Assembly (NCBI GenBank): GCA_016648135.1
Contig: JADDOH010001521.1
Location: 248,001 to 312,000 of the forward strand
DNA length: 64,000 bases
Source of the DNA: Agrypnia vestita
Taxonomy: Eukaryota > Arthropoda > Insecta > Trichoptera > Phryganeidae
Direction of reading: 5' to 3'
The notes under the pieces are model-generated. The model was not told the origin of the DNA, did no database searches, and saw only the letters and a program-made list of their open reading frames with translations. The stretch's first letter is position 1. Each line of letters begins with the position of its first letter. Made by a program: the position numbers and the translations under genes. Below are positions 22,257 to 33,165 of the stretch, piece after piece.

Positions 22257-22408
22257 TAGTACAGTTGCCGGCAAACTTCTTGAAATTCTTTGACGTGGTG
22301 GGGGAATGCGCAGAAGACGAAATTTGGGTCTATTTGGTGGAAAGGTAGATGCGCAAACTTCCCCCCACTACGCCGTAGAATTTCAAGATGTTTGCCGGCT
22401 ACTGTACC
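22257..22408. repeat. Foldback MITE, ~55 bp arms
   Basis: Arms share GTACAGTNGCCGGCAAAC and TGGGGGRAGTTTGCGCA-type blocks in opposite orientation around ~35 bp. TTAA lies just outside each end (22251 and 22411), which would suit a piggyBac-type target, though the terminal bases differ between the ends. Confidence 0.8.
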
Positions 22409-23388
22409 CTTAAAAATAAATAAAATATTGACAACCCAATTGTTAAGTTAAAACATGACATATACCTACGGTAAAATATAAAATGATTCATTGTATAAAA
22501 AAAACCCTCATGTGAGATACCTACTCAAGTATTTTATTTTATAACACCACGAAGCTTAATGGGAAACCTTTCAGGGGAAACTTTACAGTATCGACAATTT
22601 CGCCAAGTTTACAGTCGACTTCCGAGCATTTTTGTGCCGGAAATCATTACTTACAGCCGAGTTCCGCACCAGCTATGCACGGAATTCACTTACTACGCGC
22701 TCCGTACTGTCCCGTCGTAGACTCCTACAGCACGTACACACACAAAGCTAGTAGATAGCCGTTTTGTAGAAGCGTAGAACGTAAAAAGAAAGACGCCGTA
22801 GCGGCTATCAGATCGGCATTTTTGAGATTTATTAGGAGAGTGTTCAGTTGCGGATGAGTGTTTTTCTTCTTTTAGATATTTTAAGTATATTTATGTAAGG
22901 GAAATAATTTTTGAAGTGTTTGTCGGTTGACCTCCGATTTAATGTATTCATTAATCAATCCTTTCATTGAGCTTTATTTACATTTATAAAGCGTTAAGGG
23001 CTTAAATTATCTCTAAAAACTTGGAAGACACATTTTTTTTACATCAATTTTATTTTTTCTCTTGGCAAGCAAATTTTTGACGTGACGCGAACAATTATAA
23101 ATGACTGTGGTATATATTAATTTCTAGAGTAAGATGACATGTTTAAATCAAGCTAATTGAGTGTTTTGACAGTCATATTATCATTAATGATGCGTGTCAT
23201 CTAATCGCTTCTATAATAAGATGACATGCGTCAAATGTTTAAGTTTTAAAAGTTAAAGGTAATGTTTTGACGATAAAGATTTTTAGCCAAGTGAATGGAG
23301 GAATGAAATTAACTGCAACGCGAGAGGAGGAATGTAAAATGCAAAAATATGAATAACACAATTAAATAACACCAATCCACACGTTATA
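22409..23388. other. No gene recognised; GC-richer block 22540-22860 and small inverted repeat
   Basis: A GC-richer, stop-rich block at 22540-22860 could be regulatory or an untranslated exon, but I see no decisive signal. At 23190-23233 a 14 bp inverted pair (GATGCGTGTCATCT and AGATGACATGCGTC) flanks 16 bp. Confidence 0.4.
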
Positions 23389-23690
23389 TTGTGACGTTCC
23401 CCGTTGTGAGGGTGTATTTGGGGTGAAGCTTTTTTTTTTTTTGGAAGAAGTTTAAATCGAAAGTTTAAAAGAGAAGGCTTTGAGAAAGTTTTAAAAGCGA
23501 TTTTACTTTAAGTTTATTTATTAAAAGTCTAATATATTATTTGAGATCTGCTTTTGCAAGCTCAAAGCTATGTTTAAAATTTATTTACGTGATTGAATTA
23601 AGTTTACGTTTAGTCTAACATATAATTTGGCCAGTAATCGTCTAGTGATAGTAATTTAGGACTCCTCGTTGTGACGCGGTTACTCAGTAC
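23389..23690 (+). repeat. Left terminal inverted repeat of the 6 kb element
   Basis: Begins TTGTGACGTTCCCCG. Shared inner blocks at 23636-23690 align in order with the inverse of 29030-29082, at similar distances from the ends (249 and about 257 bp). Confidence 0.55.
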
Positions 23691-24741
23691 TTTAGTAGCG
23701 TAGCAGAAGAAAACGGAACTTTAAAGGAAAACAAAAAAGAAAATGTCAAATAAATCTATTTTATCAATGTGTAACGATATTGGCCTATTCAAATAGACAT
23801 TGCTGAAAAATTATACGAAAATATCTATCTGCTAAAGTTTATAATAAAGAGAAGCTTCACAAACCGTTAAATACTCTATAATTAAATATTTGCCGGATAA
23901 GTAGGTGCGGACGAGCTTTATTATTTCTGCACGCGGGCGTGTAAAGCAGGCTTTATGTTCTTTTAGTTTGGCGAAGCGAGCCTATCAAAAGCGGTTGTCC
24001 GCGTAACGAATCTGGCCAATGAAACGCGTCCTTAGAGTTAGACTTTGACTTTTACACGCGAGTTGGAATCAAAGATGGCGCGAGATAGGGACTATTTTTA
24101 GGCGTTACAAATTAGAAAGCGGCACTTGAGTTTTCAGCTTGAAGGTCGGCGGAGGCTTTGTCGAGGAGAGTCCGAAGTAAGGAAGATAATTTGGCTGGAT
24201 CTAGGAAAAAGCCAGAGGTTGATAATAATTCAAAGAGAATTGGAACAGTGAACAGATAAGCATTTCCAATATTATTTATTTCTATTGCCTTTTATGTGTA
24301 TTATATTTGGAACCTTATATTACTAAATAAATGATGATTCATAGTTTTGCGGCTGTGATAATTCAGCGGGCGTTCTTTCCTAATACTTGTGTAACTTTCA
24401 AATATGCGGAGGAATTTTGTGTTGTCTGTGCTGGCGATTGAATGCACGGATTTCTATATGATTTGTATTGTTTTGGAAATGATTGGGATCGGAGTATTTA
24501 TGGGGTTTTGATATCACGATTGTCAGTGTGATATAAATTCAAATCGTACGAGGAATTTCCTACAAACAATATATTTTAAAAATGCATCTGGATTTTATAT
24601 TTATTTTATTAAAACATGAATGTGTGGTTTATTTGAACTCGTTACATGTTTGTATTGCGTATCATTAGGCAATCGTTGAAAACACGATTTGTTCCTATCA
24701 AGTTCTTATAAAGACGTGTTTCGAATTGTATATATTCCTTA

Positions 24742-25633
24742 ATTGCGATAGTTATTCATATGACATTGTTTTTATTCATTCAATATTAGATATTTGAAAT
24801 GTTTTTTTTTACAACATATTCCATTATTGTGGGTCGTTTACGGTTAGATCAGATCAACCTTCGGTCTTCCGTAGCCGTGATAGTTTTCATATGACATTGT
24901 TTATTCATTCAATATTAGATATTTGAAATGTTTTCTAGAACATTTTTCACTATTGTGGGCAGTTCGCGGTGTGTTCAGGGGTGGTTAACCTTCGGCCTTT
25001 CGTAATCGCGATAGTTATTCATATGGCATTGTTTTATTCATTCAATATTAGATATTTGAAATGTTTTCTACAACATTTTCCATTATTGTGGGCAGTTCGC
25101 GGTCTGTTCAGGGGTAGTTAACCTTCGGTCTTCCGTGATCACGTTATTTACTTATATGACAGATTGTTTTGTTTTGTTCGTTTAATATAAGTAATATCAT
25201 ATTTTTATGAGTTACCGTAATTATCTATCTATATGATTTTATTATTGAGAGTGATGCAACGAATACTACTCCCACGAAAACGAATATCAGGCCTGTGGGC
25301 AGTTCGCGGTGTGTTCAAGGGTGGTTAACCTTCGGCCTTCCGTAATCGCGATAGTTATTCATATGGCATTGTTTTATTCATTCAATATTAGATATTTGAA
25401 ATGTTTTCTACAACATTTTCCATTATTGTGGGCAGTTCGCGGTTTGTTCAGGGGTAGTTAACCTTCGGTCTTCCGTGATCACGTTATTTACTAATATGAC
25501 AGATTGTTTTGTTTTGTTCGTTTAATATAAGTAATATCGTATTTTTATGAGTTACCGTAATTATTTATCTATATGATTTTATTATTGAGAGTGATGCAAC
25601 GAATACTATCTTCACGAATACGAATATCAGGCT
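24742..25633 (+). repeat. Tandem array 1: ~130 bp units in ~340 bp higher-order repeats
   Basis: Units contain GTGGGCAGTTCGCGG, GGTTAACCTTCGGYCTTYCG and TTCATTCAATATTAGATATT. The GTGGG start recurs at 24829, 24955, 25088, 25295 and 25438. A larger period of about 340 bp (24955-25294 and 25295-25633) is superimposed, with very high similarity between the two. Confidence 0.93.
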
Positions 25634-25815
25634 TACTATTCGGTGAATACGAATGCGAATATTTCCACCAAGGTGGGGGAACTTGAACATACTTGTAAAT
25701 ATAATAACCTTGATGCAACGAATACTACCTTCATGAATACGAATATCAGGCCTACTATTCGGTGAATACGAATGCGAATATTTCCACCAAGGTGGGGGAG
25801 AACGCAAGCATACTT
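25590..25815 (+). repeat. Tandem array 2: ~121 bp x 2
   Basis: Two units starting GATGCAACGAATACTA (25592 and 25713), each with TATTTCCACCAAGGTGGGGG near the end. They overlap the end of array 1, whose last part supplies the first unit start. Confidence 0.93.
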
Positions 25816-26640
25816 GTAATTGTATTGTTTATGTCTGCTTGTGATATCACTATACGGCGTAGATGAACTAGTTTGAAGGGGTTTATGTCCTGTATGTGCT
25901 CGGCGTAGAGGGAATAGTTTTCTTGTTTCTAGGATCTATACAGGTTTACAGGTGCTGATATTGAAATATATATACAAGGAAAACACTATTTTGGGAACCA
26001 TTAACTGGATGGAAGATATTGAAGCACACATACACACAAGGAGGACGTTATGTTAAATACATGACTGGAAAGTTGTTATTGGAAAACACAGGCGTCCAGT
26101 CGGCGGGACGCAAGCATACTTGTAATTATATTGTTTATGTCTGCATGTGATATCATTGTACGGCGTAGATGAACTAGTTTGAAGGGGTTTATGTCCTGTA
26201 TGTGCTCAGCGTAGAGGGAATAGTTTTCTTGTTTCTAGGATCTAATACAGTTTTACAGGTGCTGATATTGAAATATATATATATATATATATACAAGGAA
26301 AACACTATTTTGGGAATCACTAACTGGATGACAGATATTGCAGCACACATACACACAAGGAGGACGTTATGTTAAATACATGACTGGAAAGTTGTTATTG
26401 GAATACACAGGCGCCACTAGAAGATATGGGCAGTTTGCAGAGAACTTCAACTTCTGTCAGTTAAGGACCTTTTACTATTACTATTCTTTCGCCTTTTTGC
26501 ATAACCGTGGATGAACTAGATTGAAGGGGTTTATGTTCTGTATGTGCTCGGCGTAGAGGGAATAGTTTTCTTGTTTCTAGGATCTAATACAGTTTTACGG
26601 GCCCTGATATTAAAATATATATACAAGGGAGATAAGGGCT
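25804..26640 (+). repeat. Tandem array 3: ~305 bp x 2 plus a partial third
   Basis: Unit starts CGCAAGCATACTTGTAATT (25803 and 26108) and includes GAAGGGGTTTATGTCCTGTA, ACACTATTTTGGGAA and AAGGAGGACGTTATGTTAAA. A partial third unit runs 26506-26640. The second unit holds an expanded AT run (26271-26291), a likely microsatellite. Confidence 0.93.
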
Positions 26641-27603
26641 ACACAGGCGCTGGTACTTGCTCGATTTTGGAGAGGACCCGTTATATTACTTCGGATCAGG
26701 ATGCCATCTCAGAAGCAGACCAACTACAGAAATAAGATAAGAACCATTAATATTATTTATTCTTTATTTTCTTATGTGTATCAAATGGAATGTTCGTGCT
26801 AAATAATTTGTCATTGTCACATGGTCACTATTAATTTCATTACGTGGGTTCAGAGCCGACGGTAACGGACGCGGAAACAAATTAGTACTGATGTCGGGAC
26901 GTAACGTCGGGATTATATCTTAATTATCTTTAGGATAGAAGCGAGGTCATTGTACGTGCATTCTGCATTTCAAACGTCTTACTAACATATATAAATACAT
27001 ATTATTGCGTTTTACTAATTGAATATGATCGCGGAAAATAGGTATTTCGCCCGGTTGTGCAATATTAACTTCCTTCGTAGCATAATGAGATCTTATTACC
27101 GGCGCTAGACTCTTAAGGTTAGGCACGCGGGGATTATAAATGGGATAATGAACGAGAACCGAATGGGGAAGTTCGTCTCTTCGTGGTCGGGAGGCGAGGA
27201 GTTGTACGTCTTTCACGCCCCGTGATCTTGGGAGGCAGAATTTCGATTGTGGGAAAAGATGAAGTTGGATCTACTCGCGTGGCAAGACAGGGTCGAATGT
27301 CGGAGTGCGCGTTCTCGGCTATGGAGTCTGATTAGATTGGAGAGACACCTTAGGTCAGGGACTAGGTAGGGCCATCTTAACTGTATCTACCCGGTTGTGA
27401 CTGGGTTTTAAAGCCAAGAATTACAGGATGGTCTGAAGGTCTTGATGCGGTTACCCCTCTAACATCTAAGGGGAAGAGCCTCTCACGTCTTTTCAGTCCC
27501 CTTGGTGCGACGAGCTCGGGCTCTGGTTATGAATGTATGTGAATGTAATAACTCCGTACTCAAGGACGAGATAGGACGTTCCTCATGAACGAGAAATTAT
27601 AAG

Positions 27604-27720
27604 ATGCAGGTAGCAGTTCGACAATCAATACTTATGCTCGGGACCGCTTTAATGAACGAGATCTGTCAGCAGTTTAACAATCAACTTTATGATCGGGACC
27701 GCATTCAGGAGCACGATGGC
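27604..27720 (+). repeat. Diverged ~60 bp tandem duplication
   Basis: GCAGTTCGACAATCAA...GCTCGGGACCGCTTTAATGA is followed by GCAGTTTAACAATCAA...GATCGGGACCGCATTCAGGA. Further on, CCTGATATGTTTCTCGC (inverted, around 27800-27825) recurs as CCTGATATGTTTGTCGC (28133-28149) in the other orientation. Confidence 0.75.
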
Positions 27721-29029
27721 ATTACTAACATCATCATTCTCATCATTCACCACCTTTTCTAACTTGCTGTATACAGAGACCTTCGGGGTTCTCCCTTCCC
27801 GGCCAGCGAGAAACATATCAGGAACTTCACAATCAACTGTAATAATCATGCTGTTTTACCATCATTTAATATCTCTAGTCAATAAGACTACACCGTGGGA
27901 TCAATCACATCAACTATATTTGGCGATGCTAACATGGCTCTGACTGACGCGCTCAAGGGAGAGTCTTTTCCAGTCACCCAGTTAGTTCATTCAGCCCTTT
28001 AATCAGCAGTAAACATCATAATAATCCGGCTCATGTAGCCGCAACGTGGGATCCTCATCATAATACACCAGTCAATTTGACTGCCCCGCGGGATAATATA
28101 CAAACCTTAATATCAGACGCGGGATTTCTTCCTGATATGTTTGTCGCCGGGAAGCGAGGACTTCGGGGGATTCCAGCAGGAGCAATAGAGTCTCGGCTTG
28201 ATCTTGGTCTGCAGCTTAGTGTGGGAGGTTATGTCTAAACAGGAGTTAACCACCGGATGCGGCGATGCTCTGGGGCCGCATCCCCCTCCCCCCTACAGGG
28301 GGGGGGGGCATCTAGAATCCACGTTTGAACAGAAGTGGTTAGACACTTCTTAAATTTCACTTACAAATCTGTATCTTCCATTCCCTTAGAATCTCGGGCT
28401 GCGATAATGTCAGACAAAGCTTGCCCTGAGCCTCTGTTGCGCCTAGTTGTTGTGAATATATATATGTTTGTCTTCCCCTACTATGTACTATGAACAGATT
28501 GAGCAGATTGGACAACGTGAGACGCGCTATCGGTAGGTTTCTTACTTGTGTTTTGAATATAACGTATGCTATTATATCTTGTAAATCTGTCATAAATGGG
28601 TGCCGCATGTGGTTGTGCTGACACTGTTCTAAGCTGCTATTATGAGATGTTGATAATCAATGCGGGCGGAATCTTTAGCGTATGCCGTTAACTTGGCAAC
28701 GATTGTATTGTTTTATATTACAGTATTTTAACCCCGATGGTATTATAGTTATGGCGGTTCAATGTAAGGGAGTTTTGCTACTAGCGTTTATTCCTAGGCT
28801 ACGCCGCATATAATTGGCTTTTAGGCCGACTCCGGACGTGGACGATATCGGCTATCTCTCATATAGGCGAAACTGTAGAATTCTAGAGCGGTTTCTAGAA
28901 GGACGAGTACGGATTAGTTACGTGCGTTTGTTATTTCCATAGTTAGGTAAGAATTCGTTCTATATTAGTCTAGTCGCGTTAATAAGAATACGAATCTCAC
29001 CACATATCAAAAGAATTTTGGATAGCTAA

Positions 29030-29341
29030 GGACACAACGGAGGGGGAATTTTCCTAACCACTAGATAGATCACGACTGGCCAATTTTGAAAATATAAATT
29101 CTTAATAAAAAAAATAAATAAATATTAGCTTTCATGTAAATATACTTCCGAAGTTCTAAGTTCGACTTAAGTTTTCATCTAGTAGCTTAAAGCATAAAGT
29201 GTGTGCTTAAAAGTCACAAAAGTCGTAATAAAGCTCAATTCGGTAGCTTAGAGTCTCAAGCTTTGGGCTTTTCGTAAAACTTATATTATTAAACTTTATA
29301 GTTAGGTATTTAGTTTAGGTGTACAGGTGGATACGTTACAA
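29030..29341 (-). repeat. Right terminal inverted repeat of the 6 kb element
   Basis: Ends GGATACGTTACAA at 29341. Inner blocks 29030-29082 match the left end in inverse orientation. Confidence 0.5.
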
Positions 29342-30157
29342 ATGAAAAGTATTTTACTATTTATTTTTCTGCAGAAAATGTTTTTTCCGTCTCAATAAAA
29401 GGCGGATAAACACTGGGAATATGCAAGCAGCATTTGAACCAATCGTAAGCAGTTGCATCGTAATAAACCTCTACTCTGAATTGTGAAGCGATTTTCCGAC
29501 TTCTTTGTTACAGCCGCCTACTTAAGGTCTGGCAATGTGAGCAAAATTCACCACTTTCTCTTTTCTTGTCTCACACTTTGTATCACATTTTTGAATTGAA
29601 AAGTATCAAATTAAAATTTATTCATTAGGTCACTCATATTTTGAATACGCAAATCTTCGTAAAAAAAGACAAACTAAGATTATAAAATCAATTACCAAAC
29701 CAACAATGTTTTAAAAATGAAGAAAATTGCTGATAGTCGTGGGCTTTTTATGACTGCATGGACTTTTAAAAATTCTTCAATCACATTACAAATTAAACTA
29801 TTATCTTCAATTTACTAAAATTATCCCAAATTCTATCAGTTAGTTTACTGTTTAATAATGGTTGAATAGTTTATTAATTGTATAAGGATTATTAAAATTA
29901 AACTAACTTATTTCTTAATTTTCTAATCCACTACCTATAAGTTCAATGCATTCTTCCATTTTTTTTCATTCCATTTTCTTTCATAAAAATGTGGCCTGCC
30001 TATCCCAAAGAGTGTTAAAAAAAATCTGAAAAAATATTATTACTCAGGCGTTTTTAGTAATATCTTAATCTTACATAAATACAATTTTTGTTTTACCTTT
30101 ATAAAATGCTTGATAACAATCATTATTAATTGAGTTTATACATATGTACTTATACTA
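29342..30157. other. No gene seen; AT-rich
   Basis: AT-rich with a slightly richer patch at 29400-29550. No recognised feature. Confidence 0.45.
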
Positions 30158-30423
30158 CATATGTGGGGTATAAAAACTAAGTCAGCAATATCAATAAAAA
30201 AATTAAATGCTGTCATCGAGGATTACTAATTTATAATGTACTGAACTTGACATATATAGGAAACATAGTCTATCAATTTTTAAGAAACACGATTTTGGAA
30301 GGGATAGGTATATAAAATCTATTATTCAGTACATTTTAAATAAGTAATTCTTGGTCACTGCATTCGAAAAATTTTATAATTTTTTTTGGATATTGCTGCC
30401 TTTGCTTTTATACACCACATATG
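30158..30423. repeat. Family D palindromic MITE, copy 2
   Basis: The ends CATATGTGGGGTATAAAA and TTTTATACACCACATATG are near-perfect inverses. The interior shares GATTACTAATTTATAATGTA and its approximate inverse with the other copies, plus GATTTTGGAAGGGATAGGTA. Confidence 0.9.
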
Positions 30424-30738
30424 CATCTATAAAATTCAGATATTTAAGACTTTTATGTTTATTTTATACGTAACCCGTCAAAAATGACAGTTATTTTTAC
30501 ATCACCCCGGTTCCTAAAGTTTTAGTTTATTTACTTATATCCGACACCCATGATTGATGATGACTATTATGAAAATATTTTAACATTTTCTTTATATATC
30601 CCCTGCCGATAGTTTATGGGACTATTTTAAACCCTGGCAATTCTGCATAAAATATAACGCGATACTGTTCTTTGATGATAATATCACTCTAGCGACAACA
30701 AATTAAATAATTAATATTATAAAGAAAATAGACATCAA
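30424..30738. other. No gene seen; AT-rich
   Basis: AT-rich spacer without recognised features. Confidence 0.4.
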
Positions 30739-30811
30739 ATCGTGTCGGGAACCGAACCCGAATCTCCTGGGTGAGAGCCAAGTATTCTAACCACTACACC
30801 ATATCGGAGAT
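30739..30811 (-). tRNA. tRNA-Glu(CTC)-like sequence, probable pseudogene or SINE head
   Basis: The minus strand reads GGTGTAGTGGTTAGAATA (D arm/A box). The anticodon stem CTTGG/CCAGG then holds the loop CTCTCAC (anticodon CTC), and the T arm TCGGG-TTCGGTT-CCCGA (B box) follows. These match tRNA-Glu closely. The two sides of the acceptor stem (TCTCCGA and CACGATT) do not pair, so I doubt it makes functional tRNA. Confidence 0.6.
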
Positions 30812-30946
30812 GTCACTGGTCTGGTCTGGAAACAATGTTTATAAGTACATTATACCTAAAGAAAATATATTTTAGAAAATATGTTGTGCCCCCTACAATA
30901 TTTTTTATATGTACAAAAAGTTCGCGCCTTTACTAAGTCCTATATG

Positions 30947-30980
30947 TATGACAGACAGACGGATAGACAGACGGATTAAC
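30947..30980 (+). repeat. GACA/GACG microsatellite
   Basis: Imperfect GACAGACAGACGGATAGACA run. Confidence 0.8.
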
Positions 30981-30984
30981 TAAC

Positions 30985-31180
30985 TAAATAACCATCACGC
31001 CTTTTCCCCGCAGGGGTAGGCAGAGAGGGTTGAACGCCACACTTTTCTATCCTGGCAAACCACTTTTGCTTCGTAAAACTTGTATGAGAAGATGCATTCA
31101 TACATCTTCTCATACAAGTTTTACGGTTATTGCGGCCTTTAACAGGGCCATCCTTAAATACTGTGGACAGTCGTATAGAT
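30985..31180 (-). pseudogene. Non-LTR element 3' coding end, short fragment with hairpin
   Basis: Plus-strand text CGCCTTTTCCCCGCAGGGGT and GGCAGAGAGGGTTGAACGCC resembles the inverted 3' coding ends of insect endonuclease-reverse transcriptases (a decayed ...RACMKR... tail). It is disrupted by a perfect 23 bp hairpin at 31072-31125. Confidence 0.5.
31072..31125. repeat. Perfect 23 bp hairpin
   Basis: Arms 31072-31094 and 31103-31125 (CGTAAAACTTGTATGAGAAG...) are exact inverses separated by 8 bp. It arose inside a retroelement fragment. Confidence 0.95.
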
Positions 31181-31739
31181 GTTATAATTGGAATGTAAAA
31201 ATTTTCTTCCCTTTTCTTTTTTAATAGAGTAAGTTATCTCTAAAAGAAAGCCAAAAAATTCTGAAAAGTTTGTATTACTATTAATTGAACCGTGTGCCAT
31301 TATATCTACCTATATAAAATGCTGAATCATTGTTAATACTTTATTTTCGAAATTTAATATGGACAGTTAATCAAAACAATGAATCTCAATTTAGTCTGCG
31401 ATTTTCAGTACATTTTCCGTCACGGGTCGAGAGGTCATTTATTTTCCTCCAACTGTCTCCACCTCGCGAGCGCACATCTGCTATGTACCGTAATACGGCG
31501 CACAATGCGAGAAGCCGACTGGCAGAATTGTCGAAGATCTTCACTTCCTCTCAAGTTTCCAATAATGTCGGCTCTCTGCTCATAGCTTTCTATTTCTATT
31601 ATTATTTATTAAAGTGGCCGGTCCGCGGAAAACGGTCGCAGTTGATTTGATAAATGGAACATTTCAAATAATAAATTCATAATTTTTTTTATTTAACTTC
31701 TATATTATAATTAATATTATAGGTTTCCTAGACTAGCTA
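31181..31739. other. No gene recognised; overlapping open frames at 31330-31650
   Basis: A GC-richer patch (31420-31580) carries plus-strand open frames of 106 and 68 codons in different phases, neither with a known domain. Possibly an exon remnant, but not supported. Confidence 0.35.
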
Positions 31740-32150
31740 ACAAATACGAGCAGCTTGACGTTTTTGCCACCGACTTATAATATTCAAACATATATTAAAA
31801 GGTGTATTGAAAGATTACTAGTATTATTCAGCGGATTGTGTCAGTTGTTGATGGGATTTGATAACTTATTGTTATGTATTTTTTTTATAACATTGTGTTT
31901 TTTTATGCTTGTGCTATTAGTGTGTACTTTCTTTCTACTTTATATATTTTTTTGCATTTTTAAGCTCCTGTTATTGCTATATATCTGCTTTTAACTTTAT
32001 ATTAAATTTATACTTTTGTATTTTACTATTGCTATGCGTTCGCTTTCTATTAAATTTTTTTATTTATTTGTAATTCATTAAATGTACACTTGTTTAATGA
32101 CCACTTTATCTTTTATTTTAAAAGCCCTGAATGGCGTTAATAAATTTAAA
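31740..32150 (+). repeat. Possible non-LTR 3' end with poly-A signal
   Basis: A T-rich stretch (with a 79-codon hydrophobic, low-complexity frame) that ends GCCCTGAATGGCGTTAATAAA followed by an A-rich tail. Such an ending is usual for insect LINE 3' ends. No reverse transcriptase motif is legible. Confidence 0.35.
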
Positions 32151-32156
32151 AAATAG

Positions 32157-32232
32157 CGGCCTTCGTAGCCCAGTGGGTATGAAACTGGCTTTTCACACCG
32201 AGGGTTTCAAGTTCGATTCCAGGTGAGGTCAC
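32157..32232 (+). repeat. tRNA-derived SINE, family S1 copy 1
   Basis: Pol III A-box-like TAGCCCAGTGGG and B-box-like AGTTCGATTCC are spaced as in a tRNA. It shares ACTGGCT..TCACxCCGAGGGTT and the tail TCACAATTAAT with 42605-42692. Confidence 0.7.
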
Positions 32233-32254
32233 AATTAATATAAAAAAATAAATA

Positions 32255-32445
32255 ATAATAATAGAGATGCGAATACGGAACGCGTGTCGATATTCTTACT
32301 ATTCTCAAAATAAGCTAAACGCTTGCGCTATGAGAATAGGACTAACTTGATGGTGTCGTGGAATGGGGCTCGAACCATCGACCATCAGATCACTAGGCGA
32401 GCGTCAAGATCATTACACCAACAAGCTACTCGTATATATGTGATT
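32255..32445 (-). repeat. tRNA-derived SINE, family S2 copy 1
   Basis: The minus strand begins with a tRNA-like head: TTGGTGTAATGATC as A box and GGTTCGAGCCC as B box. The body ends in CGCATCTCT. A diverged copy with the same AGAGATGCG...AAAATAAGCTAA...ACTAACTTGATGG order is at 57826-57960. Confidence 0.7.
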
Positions 32446-32704
32446 TACTAGCCTGGGTGTTGTGTTGTGGTGATAATTTTAAAATTCTTTGCCTGGTTAC
32501 AAAAAGGCTCTCACTATCTTCTTTATAAATAGTAGAGTAAATTAAGAAATTGTGTAATTTGTAAATTCATTAACTTTCTTTTTCATTTTTTTTTATAATT
32601 GTTTTCAATGAATAATTAGATATATTTTTAAGGTTTTCATTACGGTTCTTTAACATATTTAGGTATTGAAACAAACGAATAGTTTATACAATCTTAATAG
32701 ACAT

Positions 32705-32765
32705 GTTTGAGAGTCGATTCTCAACGTTTCGCTGAAGTCATATCACAGCGTTATCAGGAGAGTGC
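32705..32765 (-). ncRNA. Hammerhead-like motif of Penelope-type end
   Basis: The minus strand reads CTCCTGATAACGCTG, a short loop, then CAGCGAAACGTTGAGA. That is a CTGATAA box, a 4-5 bp stem (GCTG/CAGC) and GAAAC. It matches the motif at 43134-43170 nearly base for base outside the loop. The G-to-A change in CTGATGA should impair cleavage. Confidence 0.5.
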
Positions 32766-32889
32766 CATATTGCCGAGGGGTTAAGGACATACTGATTATT
32801 TCTTACGCGGTGGGGGTGTATTGCTTCCTTTAACGCTAGGGGTTGTTAGTGTGCTAAATTTTTTAATAACATGTTCATTATACACACTA

Positions 32890-33165
32890 TCAATAATCTA
32901 TTTGACACGCACACATCTGAGTGATCTCACGTCCACCGCATTCAGTTTACTTTTCTGCCACTTTTTAGCCTTGCCTTGGCTTACAAGTTCCTATTAAAAA
33001 AATATTGCATTCAAAGCACCGTTCACCTTATTCGCCGCAGTCAATCTCCTTCTATAACTTTCTCGGCCTTCCCGCTTCTATCGAGTATACATCCCAAGTA
33101 CATAAATTCACATACTTGTCTACAAATTATCTGTCTTGAAATTATGAGTAAAAATGTTGTGACAT
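32890..33165 (-). pseudogene. Non-LTR reverse transcriptase fragment
   Basis: The minus strand yields VCEFMYLGCILDRSGKAEKV, similar to the FxYLGxxLD.SG.xEEV segment upstream of the C-terminal domain of insect reverse transcriptases. It is followed by decayed sequence. Stops prevent longer reading. Confidence 0.5.

Larger units (their letters stand above)
23389..29341. mobile_element. Large composite element with long diverged terminal inverted repeats
   Basis: A ~5.95 kb unit. Its outer ends read TTGTGACGTTCCCC (left) and, inverted, TTGTAACGTATCCACC (right). About 250 bp inward both ends carry the same ordered blocks: TTGGCCAGT, then TCTAGTG, then CTCCxCGTTGTGxC (left 23636-23690; right, inverted, 29030-29082). 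Between them lie three different tandem arrays (24742-25633, 25590-25815, 25804-26640) and a GC-richer non-repetitive part (26820-28900). No transposase, integrase or polymerase is legible. I could not identify a target-site duplication. It may be a foldback-type or non-autonomous giant TIR element. A diverged LTR structure is less likely because the shared ends are inverted, not direct. Confidence 0.55.

Noticed and set aside
26947..27216. 89-codon minus-strand frame inside the 6 kb element
   Set aside because: No recognised domain and no conserved partner; retained only as part of the element.
23389..29341. Interpretation as an LTR retrotransposon (TG...CA ends)
   Set aside because: The shared end sequences are inverted rather than direct, and no gag, protease, reverse transcriptase or integrase motif is legible inside.
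31755..31994. Hydrophobic 79-codon frame resembling a membrane protein
   Set aside because: The hydrophobicity comes from T-rich DNA; no polar loops or conserved residues, and the region looks like a LINE 3' end.
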